64,000 bases of DNA from Microbacterium esteraromaticum. Lineage in GTDB: Bacteria; Actinomycetota; Actinomycetes; Actinomycetales; Microbacteriaceae. A program made the position numbers and the translations under genes. This document shows positions 56,740 through 64,000 of this stretch, one piece after another. A model generated the notes under the pieces. It was given only the letters and a program-made list of their open reading frames with translations, made no database searches and had not been told where the DNA came from. Location: contig NZ_FUKO01000033.1 in NCBI RefSeq assembly GCF_900163815.1, forward strand, positions 1 to 64,000, given 5' to 3'. Positions within the stretch are counted from its first letter, which is position 1; the number at the start of each line of letters is the position of its first letter.

Positions 56740-56789
56740 TCGAGTAAGACGCCACATACTCGGCGTCTTGATCCTGAGGAGGCCCCACC

Positions 56790-57194
56790 ATGACGACGAC
56801 AACGGCTCGCGGTATTGCCGTCGTTGCTGCCGTTATCAGCATCGGGGGGCTCGCCACGGCGTGTGCGCCCGCGCCCCCATCCACACCTGCCGACGTCGCC
56901 GCAGAGCTGGCGGAGGCCTTCATCGCTGCTGATGTGGATCGAGCGAACCAGTTGTTGTGCGAGGGAGCCTGGGCGAAGAACGATCCTGACAGCTACGAGC
57001 TGGGCATCGCCGCGCCAGACCGCTGGGACTTTTCCGGACTCGAGTACTCCATCCGCGACGAATCTGAGGATGGCAAGGTCCTCGGAAGCCTCGGAGAAGA
57101 CGTCGAATTCGACGTCACGACCACGAAGGACAAGGACACCGTCTGTGTCTCGTCGCTGAGCATCAATGGCGCCAACGGCTACGTCAAGGGTTAA
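56790..57194 (+). CDS. Small lipoprotein
   Basis: 134 aa. A signal peptide ends in lipobox LATAC (Cys25), so it should be lipid-anchored outside the membrane. The mature part resembles small actinobacterial lipoproteins of the DUF4878/NTF2-like kind (AELAEAFIAADVDRANQLLCEGAW), with two further cysteines. It may be a surface accessory or exclusion factor of the secretion machinery; this is inference from position. It overlaps the convergent gene by 11 bases. Confidence 0.65.
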   Translation: MTTTTARGIAVVAAVISIGGLATACAPAPPSTPADVAAELAEAFIAADVDRANQLLCEGAWAKNDPDSYELGIAAPDRWDFSGLEYSIRDESEDGKVLGSLGEDVEFDVTTTKDKDTVCVSSLSINGANGYVKG

Positions 57195-57906
57195 CGACGG
57201 CGCCGGCCGCTCGCAGGGCTGCTCGGGCTTGGGCGCGTGATCCGTCGACGATGAGATCCCGATCGATGCCTGGCGAGGCCTTGTCGTATACCTCCCACGC
57301 TTGGGGATTCAGCGCGCGTGCCGCAGCGTCGATCCGGTCGTCGTCGGACGGCCGGCCCTGTGGCGCGCCATGCGCCGGGCATCCCGGCGCACCTGGGCGA
57401 TCGCCGCAATAGCCGCACAAGGGGAGTGGTCCGTCGAACGGCTCGCACTCGTCGGAGTTGCCGAGATGCGGGATCGCGGCCCGGATGACTCGTTCCGCCT
57501 CCCGGTAGTTGCGGACCGCTTCCGCGTCGCTCTTGGCGCCCTTCTTCACGGCCGCGAGCGTTGCGAGACGGATGTGCTCCTCGGACGGTTCGCTCTGCGG
57601 CTCTGCATGTGCGGATGCTCGACCTGCACGCCATCCCTGCCGGTAGGACTCGGAGTGGGCGTCGGACAGACCCGCGTCCTTCTCGTCGGCGCTCGGATCT
57701 GGTATCTCGGAGCGGTGGGCGGCGACGGCCGCCAGGTGCTCGCGGATCAAGCGTGCGCAGTAGCGGTCGCCGTTGTCGGCCGAGCCTTCCAGAGCGGTCG
57801 CGGCGTAGCTGAGGTTACTCAGCCACTGCGCGGTCTCGATCGACGCTGTCTGAAGGCCTTGGGGCTGCGCTCCGTTGGCCGATTGGTTGATGCGATCGTC
57901 GGTCAT
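57184..57906 (-). CDS. Hypothetical protein with Cys/His cluster
   Basis: 240 aa, start set by the leaderless element box at 57913-57918. Helical, Ala/Glu-rich N-terminal two thirds (AQWLSNLSYAATALEGSAD, REHLAAVAAHRSEI), then CGYCGDRPGAPGCPAHG, a likely zinc site, near the C-terminus. No family recognised. It is the last of the minus-strand series but has its own promoter-like box. Confidence 0.6.
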   Translation of the reverse strand: MTDDRINQSANGAQPQGLQTASIETAQWLSNLSYAATALEGSADNGDRYCARLIREHLAAVAAHRSEIPDPSADEKDAGLSDAHSESYRQGWRAGRASAHAEPQSEPSEEHIRLATLAAVKKGAKSDAEAVRNYREAERVIRAAIPHLGNSDECEPFDGPLPLCGYCGDRPGAPGCPAHGAPQGRPSDDDRIDAAARALNPQAWEVYDKASPGIDRDLIVDGSRAQARAALRAAGAVVNP

Positions 57907-57912
57907 GCTGTT

Positions 57913-57921
57913 CACATACCC
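57913..57921 (-). promoter_or_regulatory. Element box (AGGGTATGTG) with leaderless start
   Basis: On the minus strand GCAGGGTATGTGAACAGCATG: TATGTG begins 12 bases before the ATG at 57906. Same geometry as at 37290 and 37610. Confidence 0.55.
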
Positions 57922-57925
57922 TGCC

Positions 57926-58165
57926 TCAACGCTCATCCGCGGATCTGGTTTGCCGGTCGGTGCGTATCCACGGCGAGTGCTCAACCCGCCGGTCGCGCAT
58001 GTGCTCTGAGATGTCGGTGGCGCCGAGCGCTTCCACGGCGTCGCGCTTCTTCCTCCGCTCGCTGGGGTAGGGGAAGAACTCGTGATGCCACGAGCCGTTC
58101 GCGTCACGCCACTCGAGCCCGAACTGGACGACGATGATCGACTCTCCGGGCTTCAGCCTGGTCAC
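57926..58165 (-). CDS. Small hypothetical protein
   Basis: 79 aa from GTG 58165, which overlaps the upstream stop as GTGA. MTRLKPGESIIVVQFGLEWRDANG then a basic SERRKKRDAVEAL segment. No family recognised. Kept because it has clear translational coupling and lies in a run of overlapping genes on the same strand. Confidence 0.5.
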   Translation of the reverse strand: MTRLKPGESIIVVQFGLEWRDANGSWHHEFFPYPSERRKKRDAVEALGATDISEHMRDRRVEHSPWIRTDRQTRSADER

Positions 58166-58479
58166 TGGCTCTCTCCGCTCGCTCTGGCGAGGTATGCACG
58201 TGCGGCTTCGCCGTGTAGCGGGTGGTCCCGGTGCTCGCGAGCCCATTCCATGTAGTCGTCGCGTGAGATGCCCTCGTCGTACCAGTCCTCCATCCATGTG
58301 AAGACGAGCGCGGCGATGGCGCGGCAGCTGTCGCACTGGATCCAGTCGTAGACCCGGCCGTCGTACACGTACGTCTGCCGGGAGTAGCTCTCGCCGGCGC
58401 TGATCGCCGTGGCCTCGCAGGTGTCGCAGTGATGGGCCTTGCGGGCGACGATGGTCTTCTCACGGAGCAGGACTGGCAT
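58162..58479 (-). CDS. Small zinc-ribbon-like protein
   Basis: 105 aa with two CxxC pairs, HHCDTCEA (near 19) and IQCDSCRA (near 49), typical of a small zinc ribbon. REKTIVARKAHHCDTC...GESYSRQTYVYDG resembles Zn-finger proteins of actinobacterial phages and plasmids. The C-terminal part is acidic and helical. It overlaps its neighbours at both ends. Confidence 0.6.
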   Translation of the reverse strand: MPVLLREKTIVARKAHHCDTCEATAISAGESYSRQTYVYDGRVYDWIQCDSCRAIAALVFTWMEDWYDEGISRDDYMEWAREHRDHPLHGEAARAYLARASGESQ

Positions 58480-58684
58480 CGGGGTCTCCTTCCTCCGGGT
58501 TGGACGCGCGTTCGACGCTGTCGTATCCGAAGTTGTTCAGGATCGCTCGGCATCCGCCGATCGCCGCTGCGCGTGCGATGGACTCGGGAACACCCGCCTC
58601 GCCCTCGACCTGCGCGTCGTGAGTCGTCTCGAAGGTGTCGATGTCGATCAGCGATGTGATGGTGGTGACTACCTGCATCTTCAT
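58460..58684 (-). CDS. Small hypothetical protein
   Basis: 74 aa. MKMQVVTTITSLIDIDTFETTHDAQ... with a helical region SIARAAAIGGCRAILNNFG. ATG 58684 has a GAGGAAAGG ribosome binding site and overlaps the stop of the next upstream gene as ATGA; its end overlaps the zinc-ribbon gene by 20 bases. No family recognised. Confidence 0.5.
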   Translation of the reverse strand: MKMQVVTTITSLIDIDTFETTHDAQVEGEAGVPESIARAAAIGGCRAILNNFGYDSVERASNPEEGDPDASPAP

Positions 58685-58857
58685 CGTTCGTTCCTTTCCT
58701 CTTGACCTGCGCACGAAGGGCACAGGTCCTGTTCGCCGTCGTGAGCCCAGCCGTCGTCGAGGACGCCGTCGATCTCGTTGGCGCCGGCGTCGTAGCTCGT
58801 GCTGGTCTCTGCGGACGTACCGCATTCGTCGCACGTGATGCTCACAGTCATCGTCAT
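58681..58857 (-). CDS. 58-residue double-CxxC protein
   Basis: MTMTVSITCDECGTSAETS..., then DDGWAHDGEQDLCPSCAGQEERNER. Two CxxC pairs (CDEC near residue 9 and CPSC near residue 48) form a probable small zinc ribbon. Its ATG overlaps the upstream stop and its stop overlaps the next start, both as ATGA, which strongly supports it as a real gene despite its size. Confidence 0.65.
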   Translation of the reverse strand: MTMTVSITCDECGTSAETSTSYDAGANEIDGVLDDGWAHDGEQDLCPSCAGQEERNER

Positions 58858-59330
58858 CGACTGCCCCCGTTCGGCAGGCTGGTGATCGCCGCCAGTGCCT
58901 CGCGCATGCGGTGCCGCTGAGCTTCAACCGCTGCATCAGGACCGCTCGCCGCCCAGGTGCATCGGCCGCAACGGTAGGTGTAGCCTCCGTCGCGCATCGA
59001 GTAGCCGGTGACGTGCTCGGCGTGGACGGCCGCCGCAGCAATCACGTCCGCTTCGGTGAACTGCGCAGCACCCACTGCCGACCTCGAGTCGAACTGGCTA
59101 GCAGCCTTCTCAGCAGCCTCATGCTCGGCAAGGACTGCCCGTCCCTTGTCCGTCAGCCCGCCGCGGTACCGCTTGCTCTTGGCGAAGGGGTCAACCGCTT
59201 CGAACCAGACGAGACCGCGGCGTGCGAAGGCGTGGAGAGTGCGCCCGTCGACGCCGTTGAACTCGCTCTGTCCATCGTCGGAGAACACCTCCAGCGCGAT
59301 GATGTTCTCGCGGACGTAGCGGTCAAGCAT
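58854..59330 (-). CDS. Hypothetical protein with C-terminal CxxC
   Basis: 158 aa. An N-terminal winged-helix-like stretch (NGVDGRTLHAFARRGLVWFEAVD...RYRGGLTDKGRAVLAEHE) resembles transcription-factor wHTH domains, and a C-terminal GGYTYRCGRCTWAASGPDAAVEAQRHRMREAL holds one CxxC with a following helix and His. No named family. Part of the overlapping operon. Confidence 0.5.
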   Translation of the reverse strand: MLDRYVRENIIALEVFSDDGQSEFNGVDGRTLHAFARRGLVWFEAVDPFAKSKRYRGGLTDKGRAVLAEHEAAEKAASQFDSRSAVGAAQFTEADVIAAAAVHAEHVTGYSMRDGGYTYRCGRCTWAASGPDAAVEAQRHRMREALAAITSLPNGGSR

Positions 59331-59616
59331 CGCGACTCCCTGGCTGATTGTCCGCGCCCTTTCGGCTCACGGGGAACCTACGCGCATAGGCGGTTCGTGC
59401 GGCATCGAGGCGGCCGATGGCGAACCCGAAGGCGTGCGTTGCCTCCACGAGCTCTGCCCATTCGGCAGAAGCGTGCGGGTCCGGGTCGGTCCGGTCAGCC
59501 CGGGAGAGCTCATCAGCGATGCGGTCGGCGGCGTCGGGTGAGATCGCGACGCGATGCCCGTGAGCTCGGGCTTCGGCAGCCAGCTCCCGGAGATCGGTGA
59601 GGTCCTGCAGGCTCAT
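59323..59616 (-). CDS. Small hypothetical protein
   Basis: 97 aa, helical and acidic: MSLQDLTDLRELAAEARAHGHRVAISPDAADRIADELSR. No cysteine motif and no family recognised. It overlaps the neighbouring genes by 8 and 4 bases. Confidence 0.5.
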   Translation of the reverse strand: MSLQDLTDLRELAAEARAHGHRVAISPDAADRIADELSRADRTDPDPHASAEWAELVEATHAFGFAIGRLDAARTAYARRFPVSRKGADNQPGSRDA

Positions 59617-59876
59617 CGCTGCTGCCCGTCCTGAGCCTCGCCGAGGCGCGAGCGCTCCGGATACAGCTCATCGCACTGGAGGCGCACGCCCGTCGGCGGG
59701 ACGCCCTGGCGGTACCGTCCCAGCGTCCAGCCGCCCTGCTTCTCACGGCGAGCTCGTTCGCCGTTGCACGCACGCTCGGAACCGATCGCGAGCTTCAGCG
59801 GGTACGGGAAGCCGTCCTTACCTCGATATGCCGGGTGGAAGCCCCAGAGCGCCCAGCGCACCGATGTCCTAGGCAT
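59613..59876 (-). CDS. Small hypothetical protein
   Basis: 87 aa, basic: MPRTSVRWALWGFHPAYRGKDGFPYPLKLAIGSERACNGERARREK. No family recognised. Overlaps on both sides (4 and 8 bases) support it as coding. Confidence 0.45.
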   Translation of the reverse strand: MPRTSVRWALWGFHPAYRGKDGFPYPLKLAIGSERACNGERARREKQGGWTLGRYRQGVPPTGVRLQCDELYPERSRLGEAQDGQQR

Positions 59877-60333
59877 CGGAGGGCACTCGCTTCACGATCT
59901 CGTAGCCCTCGGCGTGCAGGCCCGTGAGCCATTGCCGGTCCGGGATACCGCCGGTGACACCCGGGTAGGGGCGGGTCCGGTACTGGGAGCGCCAGTCGGC
60001 ACGGTCGACGGCCTCGATCTGCTGTTCGAAGGTCAGAGCGCCGGCCGGGATGTCGGCGGTGTGAGCTTGATCCCATGCGACGGGGTTGCCCTCGGAGTTC
60101 ACGCAGGTGTCGCACACCTCGATCTCGCCGTCAACGATCATCATCCGGTGCGGCTGCTCGACCTCCTCCGGATGGCGCGCAGCCATCTCGCTGTCGATCC
60201 GCACCGCGGTGAGGTGGTCGAAGTCCTGGACGAATCCGATGATCTCGCGGGTCCGCTCAGCTCGAGCGTGAGCGATGATCTGCGCGCGGGCAGCGTCGAG
60301 GTCATTCGTGCTGGAAGCAAGCTGATCGGTCAT
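59869..60333 (-). CDS. First gene of the small-protein operon
   Basis: 154 aa, start set by a leaderless element box 12 bases upstream rather than the ATG at 60342. Helical N-terminus, MMIVDGEIEVCDTCVNSEGNP in the middle (one CxxC), and a C-terminal LTGLHAEGYEIVKRVPSD. No family recognised. It heads a run of overlapping minus-strand genes down to 57926. Confidence 0.55.
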   Translation of the reverse strand: MTDQLASSTNDLDAARAQIIAHARAERTREIIGFVQDFDHLTAVRIDSEMAARHPEEVEQPHRMMIVDGEIEVCDTCVNSEGNPVAWDQAHTADIPAGALTFEQQIEAVDRADWRSQYRTRPYPGVTGGIPDRQWLTGLHAEGYEIVKRVPSDA

Positions 60334-60339
60334 GCCAGC

Positions 60340-60348
60340 CACATACCC
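60340..60348 (-). promoter_or_regulatory. Element box (CCGGGTATGTG) with leaderless start
   Basis: On the minus strand CCGCCGGGTATGTGGCTGGCATG: TATGTG begins 12 bases before the ATG at 60333. It would drive the small-protein operon. Confidence 0.6.
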
Positions 60349-60384
60349 GGCGGTTGACCAACCTGGGCAGATAACTACTAAGTC

Positions 60385-60413
60385 TTGCCTTAGAGTTATA
60401 GGGCTGATACCTT
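60385..60413 (+). promoter_or_regulatory. Probable sigma-70-type promoter of the 168-aa gene
   Basis: TTGCCT (60385-60390) and TACCTT (60408-60413) are separated by 17 bases, a standard housekeeping spacing. The region is AT-rich for this element. It differs from the element boxes. Confidence 0.5.
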
Positions 60414-60447
60414 GCTCTCAAGGATTCAATCTATCGGGAGGGTGCAC

Positions 60448-60954
60448 ATGTCCATCAACTTCAAGCTCGATGACCGCCGCGACGTCGACTCAGCTGACGA
60501 TCCATGGGGGCGAACCTGGATCGGCTGGGCAGAGAACCTCAGCGACGAGGAAGTGTACGAGCAGAACCGCGGCGTCTGGCTGCTCGGGAGGCGTTCGAGG
60601 AACGAGCGTCTGGCGACGTTCTCGAACCAGGGCCGCGTCAAGGTCGTCGTCGCGATCGAAGACTTCGAAGACGTGCCGGGCGGCAAGCAGGCCATCATCG
60701 GTCGGGTGCTGTCGGCGGGAGACCCCGACTACGACGCTCTCATCGGAACCGCCGTCGACGCTTTCCGGAACCCCGTCACCTACCAAGAGCAGGGTGACCG
60801 CGTGTGCGCTTGCGGCTGCGGAGCCAGCGTCGCCGGGACCGTCACCTTCCTTCCCGGCCACGATCAGCGGGCCGTGCACGACAGGATCAGCAAGCAGTGG
60901 GGGAGCACGCTGGCGTTCGTGCGGTGGTTCGACGACACCTACGGGCGGCCGTAG
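60448..60954 (+). CDS. Hypothetical protein with a CxCGCG-GHD motif
   Basis: 168 aa. A DNA- or nucleotide-binding-like N-terminal part (TWIGWAENLSDEEVYEQNRGVWLLG) precedes CACGCGASVAGTVTFLPGHDQRAVHDRI, a cysteine/GHD motif found in many actinobacterial mobile-element proteins of unknown function. GGGAGG ribosome binding site 7 bases before the ATG. It is divergent from the small-protein operon and convergent with the following gene. Confidence 0.6.
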   Translation: MSINFKLDDRRDVDSADDPWGRTWIGWAENLSDEEVYEQNRGVWLLGRRSRNERLATFSNQGRVKVVVAIEDFEDVPGGKQAIIGRVLSAGDPDYDALIGTAVDAFRNPVTYQEQGDRVCACGCGASVAGTVTFLPGHDQRAVHDRISKQWGSTLAFVRWFDDTYGRP

Positions 60955-60962
60955 GCTCTGGC

Positions 60963-62021
60963 TCATTCCGACCAGTACTCGGCGCAACTATCGTGGCTGA
61001 CGAACTGCATCCCGCCGTAGACGTGCATGAGCACGAGGTCTTCCCAGGTTCGTGGGCCACCAGACTCGAACGGCGCGCTGATCTGGACGACGGATTCAGA
61101 GTCGCACATGGTCCCGATCATGTGGCCGGGTACAAGAGGATGGAGGCGAGTGATCGGTTCGTTGTCGCAGAATCCACAGGTCTCGGGGACGGCGAACGGC
61201 AGCATGTTGATGCTGCTCGAGTGCGGGTACTCGTCGTTCGTCCACGCATCGAGTGCATCAAGGTGCGAACCGACGTGCCGGTCAACGCTGCTCCAGCTGA
61301 CGAAGCTCGCAAGATCCGGTGTCACGAACTCCCAATAGCTCACGGGCCCGAGAGGTGAGGTGGTCTCACGGAGAGCGATCCCAAGGCGTGGATCAAGCCT
61401 CCCCGTAATGCTCGCCATCTCGGCATAGACAGCTCTACGATCGCCGCTCAGCTGCGAGAAAGCCGCCTCGAGACTGATCGTCGGCAGCGCGCGGGTGACA
61501 AGCGCACCGTCCGCCCTCACGAATCGGAACATGTCGCCGTTCACACCGTCCGTGAGATCGCCGCGGTCCAGGCCTGGAGCCGCTGCGGCATCCGCCGGGG
61601 TCGGGAACCTCTGGAACCACGATCTCGACCAGCCGTTCGGCACACGCGGGGCGTCGTTCCAGCGCACCGGATCTCCCCACAGCCCTCCGAGGACGGGATC
61701 GATGTGGCGCTGGGACCCGTTGCCGTGCGGATTGCTGTGCCATAGCACCGGCCCTCCGGGTACATCCGGTGCGAAGAATCCACCGACGATGACGTCGCCA
61801 TCCTCGCCTGCGGCGGCCTTTGCTTCCTTCAGAGTCAGGAAGCTGGGGCCGTCGGAGATAGTGGAGTAGTCGTGCTGCTCCCAGCTCAGGATCCTGTACT
61901 CGGTGCGCCCTCCTGACGATGGCGGAGAGGGCAAGCCGAGTGCTCTGAGCGCCTCGGTGTACTTCACACCGTGGTCGCGCATGTACGCGCGGATCAAGGG
62001 TTTGCGGTTCGTGCTGACCAT
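60963..62021 (-). CDS. Hypothetical protein
   Basis: 352 aa from ATG 62021 (GGAG site upstream); ATG 62042 is possible. The N-terminus STNRKPLIRAYMRDHGVKYTEALRALG resembles the short helical start of several actinobacterial plasmid proteins. A C-terminal CGFCDNEPITRLHPLVPGHMIGTMCDS segment could bind zinc. The rest is not recognised. Confidence 0.5.
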   Translation of the reverse strand: MVSTNRKPLIRAYMRDHGVKYTEALRALGLPSPPSSGGRTEYRILSWEQHDYSTISDGPSFLTLKEAKAAAGEDGDVIVGGFFAPDVPGGPVLWHSNPHGNGSQRHIDPVLGGLWGDPVRWNDAPRVPNGWSRSWFQRFPTPADAAAAPGLDRGDLTDGVNGDMFRFVRADGALVTRALPTISLEAAFSQLSGDRRAVYAEMASITGRLDPRLGIALRETTSPLGPVSYWEFVTPDLASFVSWSSVDRHVGSHLDALDAWTNDEYPHSSSINMLPFAVPETCGFCDNEPITRLHPLVPGHMIGTMCDSESVVQISAPFESGGPRTWEDLVLMHVYGGMQFVSHDSCAEYWSE

Positions 62022-62225
62022 GGCAGATGCTCCGGAAGACATGCGGCTCCACCCGTGCTCGCCGCTGGTCCGTCAGGGCAGATGCAGCATCCGATGTCAT
62101 CCCTCAGGAGATTGTCTTCAATGCCAGCTGCAGCACGGGTGCATCGCCAGCTCAGAGTGAGGCGCCATCGGTCGCCCGCCAACAACGGTAGCATCGGGCC
62201 GTCCAGCCGGCGAGAGGATACGACC

Positions 62226-62909
62226 ATGCGCCAGATCCTGGTCCGGTCCGCACCGCCCGAGCAGGCGATCCCGCCCGGCCGCATCGGGTACGACCTGGAT
62301 GCCCCGATCCTGCTGCTTCACACGATCCAGACGGGAGTCGCGTACGAGCGCCTCCTCTCAGACGGGGTCCTCCGACCGTCACCCGAGCTTGCGGCCACGG
62401 AATGGCCCGATGCCTACGCGTGGATGAACCGGATGATGGCGGACCGGTTGCCGACGACCGGGGACGCGGCCTTGTGGCTCTGGGCCCGAATCCGTCGATA
62501 CGACCTGGTCAGCAACTGCAGACGGGCATCACGCTCCAGCGATCCCCAGGTGCTGCTGACCTGCCGGATACCCCGCGAGCGAGTTCTGTTGTCCCAGTTC
62601 GACGAATGGCACTCAGCACTGAACTCGGCTCTGGCGGTGACGATGGGCCCGGGCGAGACCGATGAGTCGTTCGAATCCCGGTACAGCGAGATCACGGATG
62701 CATTCCTCGCTCGTCTCGAGGCCGCCAACGTGAGGAACTCACCGATCTCTGAGTGGCCGGCGGATCTTCGGGCAGAGGCCGAGCGCTCCTGGGAATACAT
62801 CTTCGACCGGCGGCGATTCGATCGGCGGTCGTATTGGCAGGCGACTGTGCACGAGATTCGTGCCGAGGACGTGACCGATGCGGTCACGATCGTTGGCGCA
62901 CCCTCGTAG
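62226..62909 (+). CDS. DUF3841 family protein
   Basis: 227 aa. ILLLHTIQTGVAYERLLSDGVLRPSPELA, AYAWMNRMMADRL, WLWARIRR and PRERVLLSQFDEWHSALN match the DUF3841 pattern. These proteins are common accessory genes with unknown function. A purine-rich GAGAGGA site precedes the ATG. It lies near a DUF2971-like gene, and both are frequent in defence or accessory regions. Confidence 0.7.
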   Translation: MRQILVRSAPPEQAIPPGRIGYDLDAPILLLHTIQTGVAYERLLSDGVLRPSPELAATEWPDAYAWMNRMMADRLPTTGDAALWLWARIRRYDLVSNCRRASRSSDPQVLLTCRIPRERVLLSQFDEWHSALNSALAVTMGPGETDESFESRYSEITDAFLARLEAANVRNSPISEWPADLRAEAERSWEYIFDRRRFDRRSYWQATVHEIRAEDVTDAVTIVGAPS

Positions 62910-62948
62910 CGTCGGGTCTGATCTGCCGACGGGTGCTGAGCACCCGCA

Positions 62949-63938
62949 TCACGGAAGGTACGGGAGCTCCGACTTGTTCACAGGAACTCCGGTGCGGCCC
63001 ATCGCGTCGAGCAGCGTCCGAGTGCCGCGGACACGCTGCTCCATCGCGTCTCCCGACGGCGGCCCGACCAGGACTTCGCTGACCGGGAGTGGTGTGAACA
63101 CCGTCGGGGACTGCGCGTTGCCCAGAGGAGCTCGACCCAGCGTCAGATAGGGCACTGGCCCGCGCCGCGATGGGCGGAAATCTGGTGTGACGCCATCGGG
63201 CCGCTGCACAATCAGGCGCACTTCGTCTTCCTTCTCGAACGACGGATGCTTCAGCGCAGCTGCAAGACCGGCCAGGTGGGCCTGGACCACGATGACGGCT
63301 GCTCGCTGATCACCGGAGTTGACGATCTGCCCCATCTGCCTGGTGGGATCCAGGAGCTGCGTGAAGACTGAGTGGATGAGCTCATCCTGCTCATCGGGCA
63401 GGTACCGGACCTTCACCCACTCGGGCGAGACCATGAACCCGGTGTCCACGGACGGCCGCCCGATGAGCGTGTAGGTCTCGAAGGCGTCGAGCTTCAGTGC
63501 ATACCCACCTTCGCCGGCATAGCCACGCCAATGCTCCAGGGAGTCGCGGGTGGTGGAGGCGCAGCAGACGTATGCAGGGTTGTCCGCCAATTGCTTCAGC
63601 AGGTCTCCGAGCACGATGCGGATCGGGACATGCTCACGGATCGTGCCGGACGTCGCGTTACCCTCAGCCTCGTACCAGTCGATGATGCGCTGAGCGCCAT
63701 ACTGCAGCTCGGAGAAGTCGTTGAGCTGCGTAGCGGCCGTGGACCGGAGCGTCCCGTTCGGGTAGATCTGCACAGGCGGCGACCCGGGCACCAGCTCCGA
63801 TGAAGGCGTCGGCGTCCGGCTCGTCAGGATCCCTACGAGCCCCGAGGAATCCGTATAGTGCCAGACCTCGCCCTTGTGTGACTGGCCCAGACCGAACGCC
63901 GAGATGGTGCCACGGATCGGAAGTTCAGCATCGGTCAT
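62949..63938 (-). CDS. DUF2971-like protein
   Basis: 329 aa. WHYTDSSGLVGILTSRTPTP, the RSTAATQLNDFSELQYG segment (ND-x-x-E), CCASTTRDSLEHWRGYAGEGGYALKLD and the spacing between them follow the DUF2971 pattern, some members of which act in abortive infection. A leaderless TATCCT box supports ATG 63938. Confidence 0.7.
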   Translation of the reverse strand: MTDAELPIRGTISAFGLGQSHKGEVWHYTDSSGLVGILTSRTPTPSSELVPGSPPVQIYPNGTLRSTAATQLNDFSELQYGAQRIIDWYEAEGNATSGTIREHVPIRIVLGDLLKQLADNPAYVCCASTTRDSLEHWRGYAGEGGYALKLDAFETYTLIGRPSVDTGFMVSPEWVKVRYLPDEQDELIHSVFTQLLDPTRQMGQIVNSGDQRAAVIVVQAHLAGLAAALKHPSFEKEDEVRLIVQRPDGVTPDFRPSRRGPVPYLTLGRAPLGNAQSPTVFTPLPVSEVLVGPPSGDAMEQRVRGTRTLLDAMGRTGVPVNKSELPYLP

Positions 63939-63944
63939 CCCGTC

Positions 63945-63950
63945 AGGATA
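63945..63950 (-). promoter_or_regulatory. Leaderless -10 box of the DUF2971-like gene
   Basis: On the minus strand TATCCT-GACGGG-ATG places the hexamer at -12 to -7 from the start codon. It differs in sequence from the GGGTATGTG boxes. Confidence 0.55.
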
Positions 63951-64000
63951 TTGCCCCGCTGCAGCGCCAGGATGAATCGGCCATCATCACGCGGCCCGGT

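Larger units (their letters stand above)
37241..64000. mobile_element. Left 26.8 kb of an integrated conjugative-type element in comEC (right end outside the window)
   Basis: Left limit: the break in comEC at about 37236-37240. Content to the right is accessory: XRE regulator, methylase/helicase/GIY-YIG set, tagged proteins, VirB2/PrgI/VirB6-like membrane proteins, many small genes of unknown function, DUF3841 and DUF2971. No phage capsid, tail or terminase gene is visible, so an integrative conjugative or mobilisable element is favoured over a prophage. No integrase, relaxase, VirB4 or VirD4 was recognised, and no second comEC part, so the element must extend beyond 64000. Confidence 0.75.

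Noticed and set aside
57301..58137. A 278-codon plus-strand frame opposite the small-protein operon
   Set aside because: Crosses two overlapping minus-strand genes and a leaderless box; no start signal.
37241..64000. Possible prophage
   Set aside because: No capsid, portal, terminase, tail or lysis gene was seen; secretion-type membrane proteins favour a conjugative-type element.

Overview
The window reads as high-GC Actinomycetota DNA, most likely family Microbacteriaceae (Microbacterium-like). This rests on gene order (obgE-proB-proA-nadD-rsfS, ileS-folC-DUF4233-ndk), a translational-type ileS T-box, a short proB, and many leaderless genes whose TANNNT -10 box sits exactly at -12 to -7 of the start codon. 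No 16S gene or other strict marker is present, so the genus is an inference.

Positions 1-37240 are core chromosome. After the last codons of a probable IS481-like transposase come a cstA / CC-ending small protein / ArsA-Get3-type ATPase group, then T-box-ileS-folC-DUF4233-ndk. These are followed by a VKOR-type membrane oxidoreductase (minus), rne, DUF4031 (minus), rplU-rpmA-obgE-proB, proA, a small membrane protein, nadD, a Glu/Ala/Pro-rich membrane protein, rsfS and tRNA-Ala(GGC). Next lie three minus-strand membrane protein genes (one a cation:proton antiporter) and a GH3 lipoprotein. A tightly overlapping ten-gene minus-strand block (23820-31777) carries dedA, an App1-like phosphatase, a putative glycosylase, two paralogous membrane proteins, and an AAA/DUF2997/radical-SAM/DUF1257/HhH set. 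Then come pabB, leuS, comEA and the start of comEC.

At about 37236 comEC stops abruptly after its conserved AVSGxNC box, and everything to the right edge (about 26.8 kb) looks like an integrated mobile element whose right end is outside the window. It contains: (i) a cargo block with an XRE regulator and a translationally coupled DNA methyltransferase / DEAD-like helicase / GIY-YIG (T5orf172) triad, a candidate restriction or anti-phage system; (ii) a minus-strand block including a Zn-ribbon protein and an LRV-repeat protein; (iii) a 490-bp non-coding region with repeated CTGGTCAG/CTGACCAG words, a candidate oriT or control region; (iv) a plus-strand block with a sigma-region-2-like protein and VirB2/PrgI(VirB3)/VirB6-like membrane proteins, pointing to a type IV secretion or conjugation element; (v) a minus-strand operon of small overlapping genes, several with CxxC pairs; (vi) DUF3841 and DUF2971-like proteins. 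No integrase, relaxase, VirB4 or VirD4 was recognised, so these must lie to the right or be absent.

Two shared signals tie the element together. First, four otherwise unrelated proteins begin with the same roughly 30-residue N-terminal tag (GNxHDxxGRFDGHxRxE), and a fifth carries a weak version. Second, a repeated promoter-like box (GACCGGGTATGTGG) occurs six times, four of them exactly 12 nt upstream of an ATG, implying an element-specific set of leaderless genes. These, the comEC break and the methylase/helicase/GIY-YIG triad are the main leads.
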